A DNA stretch of 64,000 nt from Solimicrobium silvestre (GCF_002976435.1 NZ_PUGF01000001.1:1-64000); one strand, 5' to 3'; shown: positions 1 through 10,037, numbered from the stretch's first letter. Notes: a model not told the origin generated them from the letters alone. Made by a program: numbers and translations.

Positions 1-32
1 TCCAAACCAATCATTTTTACGGTAGTATCCAT
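1..32 (-). CDS. Start of a probable IS110-family transposase (cut by window edge)
   Basis: Only the first ten codons are inside the window. The ATG at 30-32 on the minus strand is preceded by a strong AAGGAG ribosome binding site about 8 bases upstream, so the start is convincing. The peptide begins MDTTVKMIGL, the usual opening of IS110-family DEDD transposases, which then continue with a DLAK-type motif that would lie outside the window. With ten residues this is recognition by resemblance, not proof. Another protein with a similar opening cannot be excluded. Confidence 0.45.
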   Translation of the reverse strand, partial: MDTTVKMIGL

Positions 33-143
33 TTCGGACTCCTTCTCTTGATTGTCGCTTGCCAGCCCACCTGGCTCGCTAGGCACATTATGATGCCGTT
101 TTCAGGAGGGTGGAGTCCATTTCATTAGGGAGTAATAGCACAG
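33..143 (-). ncRNA. Non-coding leader of the IS110-like element; candidate bridge RNA region
   Basis: The stretch upstream of the probable transposase start has no reading frame. It contains two short hairpins (GCCAG/CTGGC at 61-75 and GGCA/TGCC at 82-97) and a 7-bp inverted pair, GGACTCC at 36-42 and GGAGTCC at 112-118. IS110-family elements are known to encode a structured bridge RNA in a non-coding end next to the transposase. That this stretch is one is inference from position and hairpins only; the element boundary cannot be set from one side. Confidence 0.25.
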
Positions 144-194
144 TGAACTGCCAAAAAAATTAGAATTGATGTCTAACTTTTTGGGGGCAGTTCA
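144..194. repeat. 51-bp palindrome resembling fused insertion-sequence ends
   Basis: TGAACTGCC at 144-152 is matched by GGCAGTTCA at 186-194. The repeat continues inward through an A-rich tract to TTAGA/TCTAA, leaving a spacer of about 7 bases. The outer sequence (TGAACTGCCCCCAAAAAG when read from the right arm) resembles the terminal repeats of IS150-like IS3-family elements. No transposase lies between the arms, so it looks like a remnant or a miniature derivative. As a transcription terminator it would be atypical: the stem is not GC-rich and no U-tract follows. Confidence 0.5.
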
Positions 195-211
195 TTCAGT
201 CGTACACCCAT

Positions 212-982
212 TTATGAGCCATCACCAGCCATCTTGAATTCAAATTCCATCGTTGTCGTCAATGGTTTCGATATGGGCGCATATTTCCATTGAAGTGCCG
301 CCGAAATGACTGCCTTGTCAAAATATTTTTTCGGGGTGGCATTGACGATTTCCACTTTGGATACTCTGCCATCCGTTTCAACATGCAATTGCGCGGTGAC
401 TATGCCTTTTGTGACGCCATCACGCACAGCACGGCTTGGAAATTTGGGCTGTTCCCCAGTAATGACATTGAGAATTGGCTCTTGCGCTACAACAGGTGCA
501 GCTTTAGGCGGAGCCGCAGGGGGACTCTGAACAGCCGCTGCTATTTTTTGTTTTTCCAATGCCTTGGCGGCAGCAAGTGCCTTTGCATCTGCAGCTAGTT
601 TGGCGTCGGCCGCAATTTTTGCATCTGCCGCCAATTTTGCATCTGCCGCAAGTTTGTCATCATGTACTTTCTTGGTTTCGGCAGCCAGTTTTGCGTCCGC
701 GGCGTCTTTTGCGAGCTTTTCTTCTTTGGCTATCTGAGCTGGTGATTTAGTGGATGCCATATCCATCCATTTAACAGCATCTGCGGTATCAGAAAGTTTA
801 ATCGGATTCTTGACAAGACCTGTTGTCCGCGGAGTGGTCGGTGCTCCGGCTTCGGGTGCATTGGCAGAGGCAGAATCTGTGTCAGGAGACGGATCTTTGC
901 TACACGCTACGCACAGCAGTAGAGTCATAATTTGGCTGAATGCGAGAAACGACAAAGCGCTACACTTTTTGATTTGCACCAT
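212..982 (-). CDS. Putative lipoprotein with alanine/lysine repeats and a TonB C-terminal domain
   Basis: A protein of 256 residues if it starts at the ATG at 982. The longer frame upstream is AT-rich and lacks a signal peptide, so this start was preferred. It opens with a hydrophobic segment ending LLLCVAC-SKD, a plausible though imperfect lipobox. A low-complexity region follows with repeats of the type AADAKLAADAK, like the rigid linkers of TonB and TolA. The last 85 residues have the TonB C-terminal pattern (FPSRAVRDGVTKG, then VETDGRVSKVEIV and FDKAVISAALQWKY). Such domains contact outer-membrane receptors or envelope partners. Classical TonB has an inner-membrane anchor, so a lipid anchor would be unusual. 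No ExbB or ExbD gene is near. Confidence 0.7.
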   Translation of the reverse strand: MVQIKKCSALSFLAFSQIMTLLLCVACSKDPSPDTDSASANAPEAGAPTTPRTTGLVKNPIKLSDTADAVKWMDMASTKSPAQIAKEEKLAKDAADAKLAAETKKVHDDKLAADAKLAADAKIAADAKLAADAKALAAAKALEKQKIAAAVQSPPAAPPKAAPVVAQEPILNVITGEQPKFPSRAVRDGVTKGIVTAQLHVETDGRVSKVEIVNATPKKYFDKAVISAALQWKYAPISKPLTTTMEFEFKMAGDGS

Positions 983-1471
983 ATTAGTATTGTCCCAGGT
1001 AAATAAACAGTTTATGTACAAAGTTAAATGAAAAAACCTAAAGTTTCCACGTAGAAATATTAGCACATTAAGAAATTGAACATAAAAAATATTAGTTATT
1101 TGTATGACATTGAATTTCAAATAACTATCTACTGTCGCCAATAGAATTTGACGCACTCGGGCCTGTAAAAATTATGCGGAAAACTGTCTTTAAATTTCAA
1201 AATTGCACATCTGCTCAATAGTCCGTAAGTGCCATCAGAGTGCATTTACTAAAACACAATAATTAACTCTTTACCTTCGGCGGATTCAATCGGTCGATGC
1301 AACAACTACTTGCATGTAAGTCACTGGTAATTTATTAGAAATGCGATTGGGAGTTTTTTTACCAAACAAATCGATATTTTTGACGCGAATAGACAATCAG
1401 ACGCAAGTTATGGGAATTTTAGTAGTGGGTTGAGCACAACAGAACCGTGCCCGCCCAACTACAAAAAACCA
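983..1471. other. Gap of about 490 bases with no gene recognised
   Basis: This AT-rich stretch separates the TonB-domain lipoprotein from the end of the arginine operon; both genes run leftward. It presumably holds the promoter of the lipoprotein gene and the 3' end of the aru transcript. No convincing terminator hairpin, RNA gene or conserved reading frame was found. The 58 codons just upstream of position 982 are open in frame with the lipoprotein but do not look coding. Confidence 0.5.
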
Positions 1472-2449
1472 CTATTCTACAGCCCGTACCACCATCAACC
1501 CGGCACGTAAGCCAACTCGCACCGACGGATTAGGAAACAGCACATACTCAGGCTCGGCACCAACAACATAGGTCAACTCACCATCGGTTGCGATCAACGC
1601 ATTCGGTGCAAATTCAGTGAAGTTTTGGGTGTTGCCATCAAAGGTTAATTGAAACGCTTCGCTACGCTTAATCAGCTCTTGCGCAACGCGGAAAACGAGT
1701 GGCGCTGTGTCCGTATTTTCTGTCGCAGATAGGCCCGACCGCAGCAAGGCAGCAAGCGCTGCCTGGGTTGCTACAAATTGGCTTAAATCGTTTTTACCCA
1801 TCTCCCCTATCCGCCCGAGCTCGGCTGTACAGCTAACTGCGCCTAAATGTTTGCACGTGTACGAACTAAAGGTGACTGAAGCTTGCGGGTTTAACACCGC
1901 TGCAGCTATGCCTGCACTACCTAACCAACTTACAAAAGCCGGATTATGTTTACCCGGCACAATCGCGAACGTCGGATAAAACGAAGCGCGAATTGCGGTG
2001 TGTAAATCCAAGTGCCATTTGTTTTGATGACCGTCAAAAAACTGCGTTGCTGCGTGCATTAACTGGTCGGCGCGCTGTGCTTCTTGGGCATTATTAAACT
2101 GGGTGCGCTGCGGTGTGAATAAACGATTTAAATCCACATCAATAAACCGTTTGGCTTGGGCGATGGCGTCGATATTGCCCACCATGACCATTAAATCCAC
2201 CGCTAACTGCTGCGGTGTTTTAGCAAGTTCTTCCAACAGCAGCGCCATCATTTCAATTGGCGCGGTTTCGTCACCATGTACGCCAACTGAAATTAATAAA
2301 CGCATGCGGGCCGAAGCAGTTTCTCCATCCTCACAAATCTGCACAACACCAGCCAGCGGTTGTTGTACGTTAAAACCTGCCAGCTCAAAAGAGCTCGCCA
2401 GAGCTGAAAAATCACCTCTGGCGAAGTTGGTGCAAAAGTCGCTTTGCAT
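1472..2449 (-). CDS. astE: Succinylglutamate desuccinylase
   Basis: A 325-residue zinc hydrolase of the AstE/AspA (M14-like) family. It catalyses the last AST step, splitting N-succinylglutamate into succinate and glutamate. The zinc-binding GVHGDETAPIE motif lies near residue 55, DLHTA near residue 150 gives the next His ligand, and CTAELGRIG near 210 carries the catalytic Glu region. The length is normal for the family. It is the last gene of the operon, its ATG lying 4 bases after the gdhB stop, so it is almost certainly co-transcribed and perhaps translationally coupled. The cytoplasm is the expected location. Confidence 0.93.
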   Translation of the reverse strand: MQSDFCTNFARGDFSALASSFELAGFNVQQPLAGVVQICEDGETASARMRLLISVGVHGDETAPIEMMALLLEELAKTPQQLAVDLMVMVGNIDAIAQAKRFIDVDLNRLFTPQRTQFNNAQEAQRADQLMHAATQFFDGHQNKWHLDLHTAIRASFYPTFAIVPGKHNPAFVSWLGSAGIAAAVLNPQASVTFSSYTCKHLGAVSCTAELGRIGEMGKNDLSQFVATQAALAALLRSGLSATENTDTAPLVFRVAQELIKRSEAFQLTFDGNTQNFTEFAPNALIATDGELTYVVGAEPEYVLFPNPSVRVGLRAGLMVVRAVE

Positions 2450-2453
2450 CCGC

Positions 2454-5400
2454 TTAAACGCAATCCATGCTGGTTGCCGTTGCCGCTTCGGACAAAGCCC
2501 ACACTTCCAGTACCGCGGTTTCTAAGCTTGGCTGTTCATTTTGAACAGTTTTCACTTGGATACCCACTTGCGTTAATACCGCGTTGATGTGGCAAATTAA
2601 CTGCTCGGTTTCAAGACGGTCTTGAATCTTCGGCATTTTCAGCAACACTAATTCTAATAAGCGTTGTTGAGCACGTCGGAGCGCATTCAAGGCATGGGTG
2701 CGTAACGGCGTTACGTTCGATTGCATCAACATCGGCTCTAATTGCGCAATACCCGACTGTTGGCGCAACTGCAGGCCAATTTGTAAAAATACCGCCAAAT
2801 CCAAACCTTCAGTACGCGGTGTGCCGAGTGCTGAAAATAAGAAATCGGCCATGTCAATTAAGGCTTCGACTGTTTGGCAAGCACGTGGGAATGGTTTGGC
2901 TTCCGTCACAAATTTACTCAGCAACGGCGCAACAGAATTTTGCTGGCTAAACAGCGCAGTCAATTCCGCCAAATTACCGGAAGCAGCATTTTTCGGCACC
3001 GATAACACGCCTTCGATTAACGATCTTTGCAGCAAGCGGCAACGTTCGTCCAGCGCTTTGGAAACGTCACGCGGCTCCAGCAAGGCATGAGCGTCCAACG
3101 TGTCGAATAACGGTGCTAAATTCAACGCAGCCCACGCTTGCGACCAAGCTAGAATCACCTCGGATTCAGCTACTTGGTATTTTTCAGCCAATTCAACCAG
3201 CATGATCGGACCGCAACGATTCACCGCTTCATTAGCCAATACCGTACCTAAAATTGGATTAGCTAATGGATGGTCCAAACCGTTTCTGGTCGCGACCAAC
3301 GCTGCCGGAAAATATGGTGTCAGCATACTTTTTGCCCAGCTATTACCGGTTAATGGCAAGCCGGACAAAATACCTTTGTAGCGATTTTTAACGTTGGCTA
3401 CCACCACTGCCAATTCCGGTGCAGTTAAACCGATACCGGCTTCTTTACGACGCGCTAATTCCAGTTCAGTAGGCAGTTGTTCCAACTCGCGCGACAACAC
3501 GCCTTCCGCTTCCAGATGACGGACTAAGTTGGCATACGCATCCTGCATTTTTTCAATGTGCTGGGCTTGTTCTTCACGCACCAATAAACGCGTTTGCTGG
3601 GTATTGTCACGCAACACCAGGTCTTCGATATCCAAGGTGATTTTGTTCAACATGCTGTTACGTTCGGCTTCATCGATCATGCCGGCATTGACTTCACTAT
3701 CCAGCCAGATTTTGACGTTAACTTCATGATCGGAACAATCTACACCTGCCGAATTATCAATCGCATCAGTAAAGATACGGCCGCCTTTTAACGCGAATTC
3801 AATCCGCCCGGCTTGGGTAGCGCCGAGGTTACCGCCTTCTGCAACGACCTTGCAACGCATAACGTTACCGTCAACCCGGATCGCATCATTGGCACGGTCT
3901 TTAACTTGCGCATGGCTTTCTGTCGACGCTTTAATGTAGGTACCGATACCGCCGTTATAAAACAGGTCAACGTTGGCCATTAAAATAATATGTAGCAGTT
4001 GCTCCGGCGTGACCGTTTTAGCCTCGGTATGCAAAGCTTGTTGCGCTTGCAGCGACAAGGTAATGCTACGTGCATCACGCGGATATACGCCGCCGCCTGC
4101 CGAAATCAGCATCTTGTTATAGTCTTCCCACGATGAACGTGGCAGTGCAAACATGCGCTGACGTTCTTCAAACGAGGCTTTTACATCCGGTGTTGGATCG
4201 ATGAAAATATGACGATGATCAAATGCGGCAACCAGTTTAATCTGACGCGACAACAACAGGCCGTTACCGAATACGTCACCCGACATATCGCCTACGCCAG
4301 TCATGGTAATTGGTGTGGTGTTCAGGTCATGCCCGAGTTCATAGAAATGACGTTTAACCGCTTCCCATGCGCCCTTGGCAGTAATGCCGAGTTTTTTATG
4401 GTCGTAACCGTTTGAACCGCCTGATGCAAACGCATCACCGAGCCAGAAGCCGCGCTCTACCGCAATACCGTTGGCAATGTCGGAGAACGTGGCCGTGCCT
4501 TTGTCGGCTGCCACCACCAAGTACGGATCAGCATCGTCGTAGCAAACGGTTTGTTCCGGATGGATCATTTTTCCTTGCTGACGGTTGTCGGTCAAGTCCA
4601 GCAAACCGGCGATGAACAGGCGATACACCGCCTCACCTTCACGCGCCACCATTTCTCTGCTGCTTATGCCATTCGTGTCTTTAGGAACCATCTTGCAAAC
4701 GAAACCGCCTTTAGCACCGGCTGGCACAATCACGGCATTTTTAACCATTTGCGCTTTCACCAAACCAAGCACTTCGGTACGATAGTCTTCCATCCGGTCC
4801 GACCAGCGCAAACCGCCGCGTGCAACCGGGCCACCGCGTAAATGCACGCCTTCAAAGCGACGTGAGAAGACAAAAATTTCACGGAATGGACGTGGCTGCG
4901 GCAACCAGCTTAATTTAGTGGTATCAAACTTGAATAAAATAATATCGTTCAGTTGCTTGCTCTGGAAGTACGAGGTACGCAAAGTCGCCAGCATCAGCTC
5001 GGCCAAGGTACGCAAAATATCTTCCGAATCGGCGTGATTAATATCAGTTAATTTTTCGATGATGGCATGCAAAGCAGCGGTACCAGCTTCACGCTGCTGT
5101 TGATCCAGCGTAGGATCAAAACGCAGCAAAAAGGCATCAGTTAATTGACGCACATAATGTGCTTGCTTTTTCAAACAATCGGCCATGTAGCGAATACTGA
5201 AGCGGCAACCCGCTTGTCGCCAGTAGCTGGCGTAAGCGCGAATCACTTGTACTTCCATTGAACGCATACCGGCTTCAATTACCAAGGCATTCATGCGTCC
5301 GTCTTCGGCTTCATTATTCAACAACGATTCAAACAATTCCTGCGCTACTTTCGCCACGCCGGGTTGCATTAATTTTTCGGCACTGGCTTCATCCAGGGAC

Positions 5401-7190
5401 AGGCAGGTGACGTAAATATTGCCGGAGTTTGAATCTGCATCTTCCGCAATTTGGTAGGTTTGTTCACGCTCAATCACTACACCCGCGTTATGCATGGCTG
5501 GCAGCATGTTCGACAATGCCGGCACTGTGCGCAAGGACTGCAAACGAATGCTGACTGGTTGTGTGGTTTCAACGCGGACTTTAATCCGGTCCGACCCTGC
5601 GTTATGCATAATGCCGGATAAGTCGTGATACGCCGTGACTGGGGAAGTAACTGCGATATAGTCGGCAGGTAATTCGCTGCACAATTTACGCAGGCCGACT
5701 CGCAAGCTAGCTTCTTCTACGGAATCTACTAAATTATTAAAAGTAGTATGCCAACCTTCCAAAACGCCTAACAGCGGCAATTGAATATCATTTTCCAGAT
5801 CCAGATCTGGTCTGGCTGCTTTGGCGATTAAATACAGACGCGCTAATGGGCCATCCGCCAGCAAAGTTTCTACTCGCACTGAGGAAGCGCCAACCACTTC
5901 TTGCAATGTATCTGCCAGTGTTTCAGCCAAATTGGCGCTATATAATTCACGCGGCATATACACCAGCACATTTAAATGGCGTCCATACACGTCACGACGG
6001 GCAAATACTTTCGCGCGCGGTTGTTTAAACAAAGCCACCGCTGCGCTGGATACTTCAGCCAGCCATTCTGGTTGCGCTTCCAACACTTCAACACGCGGTA
6101 AAGATTCTAAAATTTCTAAAAATTTCTCGGCGCGGAAACCTTCCGGACGCACGCCAGCCATTTGCAATACTTTAGCAATTCGTACCCGCGCAAACGGTAA
6201 ATCAGCCAACGCGGTTGCCGTTGCAGCGCGAGAGAACAAACCAACCAAACAATGCTCGCCTAACAAAACACCTTGCGCGTTGATATTACGCACGCCGATA
6301 AAATCTAATTGCTGGTCGCGGTACAAGGTTGCTTGTACATCGGCCTTCACCACCGATAAGGTATGTTCACGGCCGAACAACGTGTCGAAATCACCGGGAA
6401 TACTTTTTAAGCAATTGCCGTAAATAGGATGCGACCGGTTTTTAAGCACGCCTAGTGCGCTAGAAACGTCGCGGACTAATTCGCGTGTTTCAGGTTGAAC
6501 CTGATAAGAAACATAGCCAAACGTCTCAAAGCCAATGTTATCGGCCCAGCGTAAAAATGCGCCAGCTTCTTTGCCGTCATTGGCGCAAGCTTCAACCTCG
6601 TCGGCCAATTGCAGCATCTTGGCTGAGAGTGCCGGTGCGTCATGGCGCACATCGGCGGCGTCGCCGACTGACATCTTCAAGTGACCCAGCAACGAAGTAA
6701 TTTCAGGTTCTTTTATTTGTTCCGTCAACAAACAAACGACGATAGATTCCAGACCGGCCTTGCTGTCTTTAGTCGCTTTGGCTTTTTCCACTTGCAGAAC
6801 TTTTCCAGCTGCATCACGCTGCACTGCCAGCACTGAGTTCAGTACCGCACGCGAAACGACGCGCTGGCTGCGTAAGGCCATTACGATAGAATCAACCAGA
6901 TACGGCATATCGGGATTCAATATCAGCAACGCCGTTGCGCGGCCACCGCGACCATCTTGGTACGCCATGGCATTAATCTGGCAGCCTTGTGCGGGAGTCC
7001 AGCTTGCTGCACTGGTAAAACCTTCCCACAGCATTGACGCCAAACTGGCGGGCAAAATTCCGGCTAAATCATCTTCTTCCAGTGAAGACAACCAGGTCTC
7101 CAGCAAGGCGCTAACGGAAGGGTTGTTTTGTGCGTTGTTGGCTTGCACTAACGTTAAAGTTTGTTTACGTAATTCTTGTGCTTGTCTCAT
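2454..7190 (-). CDS. gdhB: NAD-specific glutamate dehydrogenase, 180-kDa class
   Basis: A 1578-residue protein of the large NAD-GDH (L_180) class, which deaminates glutamate to 2-oxoglutarate with NAD. The catalytic core in the second half shows RGGLRWSDRMEDYRTEV (near 790), KNAVIVPAGAKGGF, then GVGDMSGDVFGNG and GGIGTYIKAS, all hallmarks of this class. The long N-terminal part is the regulatory and ACT-like region. The start is supported by an AGAGGAT ribosome binding site. It sits 15 bases after astB and 4 bases before astE, inside the arginine operon. This fits a job of draining the glutamate made by AST into the TCA cycle. In Pseudomonas the orthologue is controlled by arginine but is encoded apart from aru genes, so the location is notable. 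Confidence 0.93.
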   Translation of the reverse strand: MRQAQELRKQTLTLVQANNAQNNPSVSALLETWLSSLEEDDLAGILPASLASMLWEGFTSAASWTPAQGCQINAMAYQDGRGGRATALLILNPDMPYLVDSIVMALRSQRVVSRAVLNSVLAVQRDAAGKVLQVEKAKATKDSKAGLESIVVCLLTEQIKEPEITSLLGHLKMSVGDAADVRHDAPALSAKMLQLADEVEACANDGKEAGAFLRWADNIGFETFGYVSYQVQPETRELVRDVSSALGVLKNRSHPIYGNCLKSIPGDFDTLFGREHTLSVVKADVQATLYRDQQLDFIGVRNINAQGVLLGEHCLVGLFSRAATATALADLPFARVRIAKVLQMAGVRPEGFRAEKFLEILESLPRVEVLEAQPEWLAEVSSAAVALFKQPRAKVFARRDVYGRHLNVLVYMPRELYSANLAETLADTLQEVVGASSVRVETLLADGPLARLYLIAKAARPDLDLENDIQLPLLGVLEGWHTTFNNLVDSVEEASLRVGLRKLCSELPADYIAVTSPVTAYHDLSGIMHNAGSDRIKVRVETTQPVSIRLQSLRTVPALSNMLPAMHNAGVVIEREQTYQIAEDADSNSGNIYVTCLSLDEASAEKLMQPGVAKVAQELFESLLNNEAEDGRMNALVIEAGMRSMEVQVIRAYASYWRQAGCRFSIRYMADCLKKQAHYVRQLTDAFLLRFDPTLDQQQREAGTAALHAIIEKLTDINHADSEDILRTLAELMLATLRTSYFQSKQLNDIILFKFDTTKLSWLPQPRPFREIFVFSRRFEGVHLRGGPVARGGLRWSDRMEDYRTEVLGLVKAQMVKNAVIVPAGAKGGFVCKMVPKDTNGISSREMVAREGEAVYRLFIAGLLDLTDNRQQGKMIHPEQTVCYDDADPYLVVAADKGTATFSDIANGIAVERGFWLGDAFASGGSNGYDHKKLGITAKGAWEAVKRHFYELGHDLNTTPITMTGVGDMSGDVFGNGLLLSRQIKLVAAFDHRHIFIDPTPDVKASFEERQRMFALPRSSWEDYNKMLISAGGGVYPRDARSITLSLQAQQALHTEAKTVTPEQLLHIILMANVDLFYNGGIGTYIKASTESHAQVKDRANDAIRVDGNVMRCKVVAEGGNLGATQAGRIEFALKGGRIFTDAIDNSAGVDCSDHEVNVKIWLDSEVNAGMIDEAERNSMLNKITLDIEDLVLRDNTQQTRLLVREEQAQHIEKMQDAYANLVRHLEAEGVLSRELEQLPTELELARRKEAGIGLTAPELAVVVANVKNRYKGILSGLPLTGNSWAKSMLTPYFPAALVATRNGLDHPLANPILGTVLANEAVNRCGPIMLVELAEKYQVAESEVILAWSQAWAALNLAPLFDTLDAHALLEPRDVSKALDERCRLLQRSLIEGVLSVPKNAASGNLAELTALFSQQNSVAPLLSKFVTEAKPFPRACQTVEALIDMADFLFSALGTPRTEGLDLAVFLQIGLQLRQQSGIAQLEPMLMQSNVTPLRTHALNALRRAQQRLLELVLLKMPKIQDRLETEQLICHINAVLTQVGIQVKTVQNEQPSLETAVLEVWALSEAATATSMDCV

Positions 7191-7205
7191 TACATCCTCT
7201 GTGTT

Positions 7206-8546
7206 TTAGTATTCGTACAAATTTGGTAAATTCAGAATTCCACTCAACTCATTTAAGGCGGTTTGCACTTCAATTGCAAGTGCAGGATCAGCCATATCAT
7301 CCGGGAAAAGTGTGTCACGGTAATGACTCTCAACCCAGGTTACTAAACGCTTATATAAAGCTTCAGTAAAAATCACGCCTTGATGCATGGCGTTAGCTTG
7401 CTGTTCAGTCAGTGCGACACGCAAGCGCAAACAAGCGGGGCCGCCGCCGTTGCGCATACTTTGACGCAATTCAAAACTTAATAACTCATCTATTGCGCCG
7501 GTACTGCTGACCAAGTCTTTTAAATACGCGGCAACAGCAGCATTTTCGCTGCATTCCTGTGGAACTAGCAAGGCCATTTTGCCGTTAGGTTTAGCGAGCA
7601 ACTGGCTATTAAACAGGTATGAAGAAACTGCGTCGGCAACGACTACCTGAGCAGTTGCAACCCGAATCGGGTTTAATTCTGCGCCAACTTGCTGCATGGC
7701 GATGCGACATTTTTCAATGCTGGCAGCTTCATCCACAAACGCTTCTTGATGATAAAAAAGTACATTTCCGCTACCAACCGCAATTACGTCATTGTGAAAA
7801 ACGCCTTGGTCGATTGTGTGTGGATTTTGCTGTACAAAAACCGTACGTGCATCTTGCAAGCCATGCAAACGCGCTACGGCCTGACTAGCTTCCAGTGTTT
7901 GGCGTGCCGGAAATTTTTTAGGGCCGACAATGCTGGCATCAAATTCACTGCGTCCGTACACAAATAATTCAACACCAGCAGCGCCGTGTTCTGCGCACAA
8001 GCGCGTATGGTTAGCCGCGCCTTCGTCACCGAATGCCGGTGTCGCAGGTAATGCCTGATGCACTGCAAAATGTTTTTCATCATGAAAAATAGCGCGTAAA
8101 GCGCGCTCAGTTTGGCTATGTTCAATCGAACGATGCAATTTATTATTTAAATTTGCCACCGTAAAATGCGTCCGGCCGTCAGCGGTATCTGCTGACGGGC
8201 TGACGGTTGCGGCGTTTGCTGTCCACATCGACGAAGCAGAATAAGCGCACGCTAACAACACTGGTGATGTGCGCGCAGCAGCTTCAATCATTTGCGCGTT
8301 GGTGCCGGTAAAGCCTAGCTGGCGCAGCAATTTAAAATTTGGTCGATCTTGCGGTGGTAACAGGGCTTGCGCAAAGCCGCGTTGTGCCAAAGCGTGCATC
8401 TTTGCCAAACCTTGCAATGCCGCTTCTTTCGGGTTGGAGGCACTTTTAATGTTACTGGAGGATGCCACATTACCGAACGATAACCCGGCGTAGTTATGCG
8501 TTGGGCCAACTAAACCGTCAAAATTATACTCGCGCGTTTTTTGCAT
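7206..8546 (-). CDS. astB: N-succinylarginine dihydrolase
   Basis: 446 residues, typical for AstB. The enzyme hydrolyses N2-succinylarginine to N2-succinylornithine, CO2 and two ammonia in the second step of the AST pathway. The N-terminus ([19 protein letters not shown]) is diagnostic. [15 protein letters not shown] and [13 protein letters not shown] further on carry the conserved His and Cys residues of this guanidine-modifying fold. A good AAGGAA ribosome binding site precedes the ATG. It follows astD by 12 bases and precedes gdhB by 15, consistent with one transcript. Confidence 0.95.
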   Translation of the reverse strand: MQKTREYNFDGLVGPTHNYAGLSFGNVASSSNIKSASNPKEAALQGLAKMHALAQRGFAQALLPPQDRPNFKLLRQLGFTGTNAQMIEAAARTSPVLLACAYSASSMWTANAATVSPSADTADGRTHFTVANLNNKLHRSIEHSQTERALRAIFHDEKHFAVHQALPATPAFGDEGAANHTRLCAEHGAAGVELFVYGRSEFDASIVGPKKFPARQTLEASQAVARLHGLQDARTVFVQQNPHTIDQGVFHNDVIAVGSGNVLFYHQEAFVDEAASIEKCRIAMQQVGAELNPIRVATAQVVVADAVSSYLFNSQLLAKPNGKMALLVPQECSENAAVAAYLKDLVSSTGAIDELLSFELRQSMRNGGGPACLRLRVALTEQQANAMHQGVIFTEALYKRLVTWVESHYRDTLFPDDMADPALAIEVQTALNELSGILNLPNLYEY

Positions 8547-8558
8547 AATGCTGTTTCC

Positions 8559-10037
8559 TTAAAATACCAGGCCAGGTGAAAGTTGCTTAGGCATTTCTAA
8601 TAAATTGGTCTCAATTGACGCCACCGGATAAGCGCAATAATCTGCCGCGTAATACGCACTTGGACGATGATTGCCAGAGTTACCGACGCCACCGAACGGC
8701 GCAGTACTCGCAGCACCGGTAGTTGGGCGGTTCCAGTTCACCACGCCAGCGCGGATGTGCGTCTGGAATTGCTGCCACAAGTTTGCATCATCACTTAACA
8801 AGCCTGCTGCCAAACCGTAGTTAGTAGCGTTTGCGACTTTAATCGCGGACGCAAAATCAGCTACCCGTATTACTTGCAGCAACGGGCCAAACCATTCTTC
8901 ATCAGGGATATTTTTGGCATCTGTCACGTCAACAATACCCGCCGATAAAAAGCCGGTATCTGCTTGCAAATGCCGCATTGCCAATAATGATTTTCCGCCT
9001 TTGGCGATTAATTCGGCCTGACCATCCAATAAGCGTTGCGCAATAACGCTGGACACGACCGGCCCCATGAAAGGTGCAGGTTCGGCGTCGCTTTTACCAA
9101 CCCGGATTGCTGCTGCAACTTGCACAAGACGATCTAAAAATGCTTGGCCTTGCGCCGTATTTGGGATAACTAAACGGCGTGCACATGTGCAACGCTGTCC
9201 CGCGCTTACAAAGGCGGAGAAAATGGTGTGGTGCACAGCCGCGTCGATATCTTTGACATCCCACATTACCAAGGCATTATTGCCGCCCATTTCCAGCGCC
9301 AGCATTTTGCCCGGCTGACCGGCAAACTGTTTGTGCAGAATTACGCCGGTTTGGTAACTGCCGGTGAATAACACGCCATCAATATCGGTATTTTTAGACA
9401 GTGCAATACCGGTATTTTTTCCGCCATTGACCAGGTTTAATACGCCGTTCGGCAAACCTGCTTGCGCCCACAACTGCACGGTTTTAATCGCTGTTTGCGG
9501 AGCGTATTCGCTCGGCTTAAACACTAAGGTATTCCCGGCAATCAGCGCAGGAACGATATGACCATTCGGTAAATGTCCCGGGAAATTATATGGGCCGAAC
9601 ACCGCAAAAACACCATGCGGGCGATGGCGTAATACCGCATCGCCATCCGCCACTTTACTACTCACGACACCGGTTCTGGCTTGATAAGACTGAACAGAAA
9701 TATCAATCTTATTCGCCATGGTGGCGACCTCAGTACGCGCTTCCCACATCGGCTTGCCGACTTCTTGTGCGATTAACAGCGCCAACTCTTCCGTGTGCTG
9801 CTTTAACAGATCGCGGAACTTGGCACAGATGGCGATCCGCTCATCTAAACTAGTTTGCGCCCAAGCCGAGAAGCTTGCGCGAGCTGCGCTGCAAGCTTGC
9901 TGCACGTCGTTTTCGTCTGCCGCGTTACCTTGCCAAACAGTCTGGCCGTCGGCAGGGTTAATGACGCTAAACGATTCGCCGCTGCCTGCCAACCATGCGC
10001 CGTTTATATAATTACTACTATTAGTTTTATGGTTCAT
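8559..10037 (-). CDS. astD: Succinylglutamate semialdehyde dehydrogenase
   Basis: 492 residues of the NAD(P) aldehyde dehydrogenase superfamily, with the AstD signature. GPYNFPGHLPNGHIVPALIAGNT and FKPSE form the cofactor site, LALEMGGNNALV carries the general-base Glu, and SAGQRCTCARR holds the catalytic Cys near residue 285. The enzyme oxidises N-succinylglutamate semialdehyde to N-succinylglutamate, the fourth AST step. Its start overlaps the end of the upstream aruG frame by 11 bases, which indicates translational coupling. Confidence 0.95.
   Translation of the reverse strand: MNHKTNSSNYINGAWLAGSGESFSVINPADGQTVWQGNAADENDVQQACSAARASFSAWAQTSLDERIAICAKFRDLLKQHTEELALLIAQEVGKPMWEARTEVATMANKIDISVQSYQARTGVVSSKVADGDAVLRHRPHGVFAVFGPYNFPGHLPNGHIVPALIAGNTLVFKPSEYAPQTAIKTVQLWAQAGLPNGVLNLVNGGKNTGIALSKNTDIDGVLFTGSYQTGVILHKQFAGQPGKMLALEMGGNNALVMWDVKDIDAAVHHTIFSAFVSAGQRCTCARRLVIPNTAQGQAFLDRLVQVAAAIRVGKSDAEPAPFMGPVVSSVIAQRLLDGQAELIAKGGKSLLAMRHLQADTGFLSAGIVDVTDAKNIPDEEWFGPLLQVIRVADFASAIKVANATNYGLAAGLLSDDANLWQQFQTHIRAGVVNWNRPTTGAASTAPFGGVGNSGNHRPSAYYAADYCAYPVASIETNLLEMPKQLSPGLVF

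Noticed and set aside
5821-6423. Plus-strand frame of 200 codons inside gdhB
   Set aside because: It is antisense to a clear enzyme; its Ser/Thr/Asn-rich composition is that of a shadow frame.
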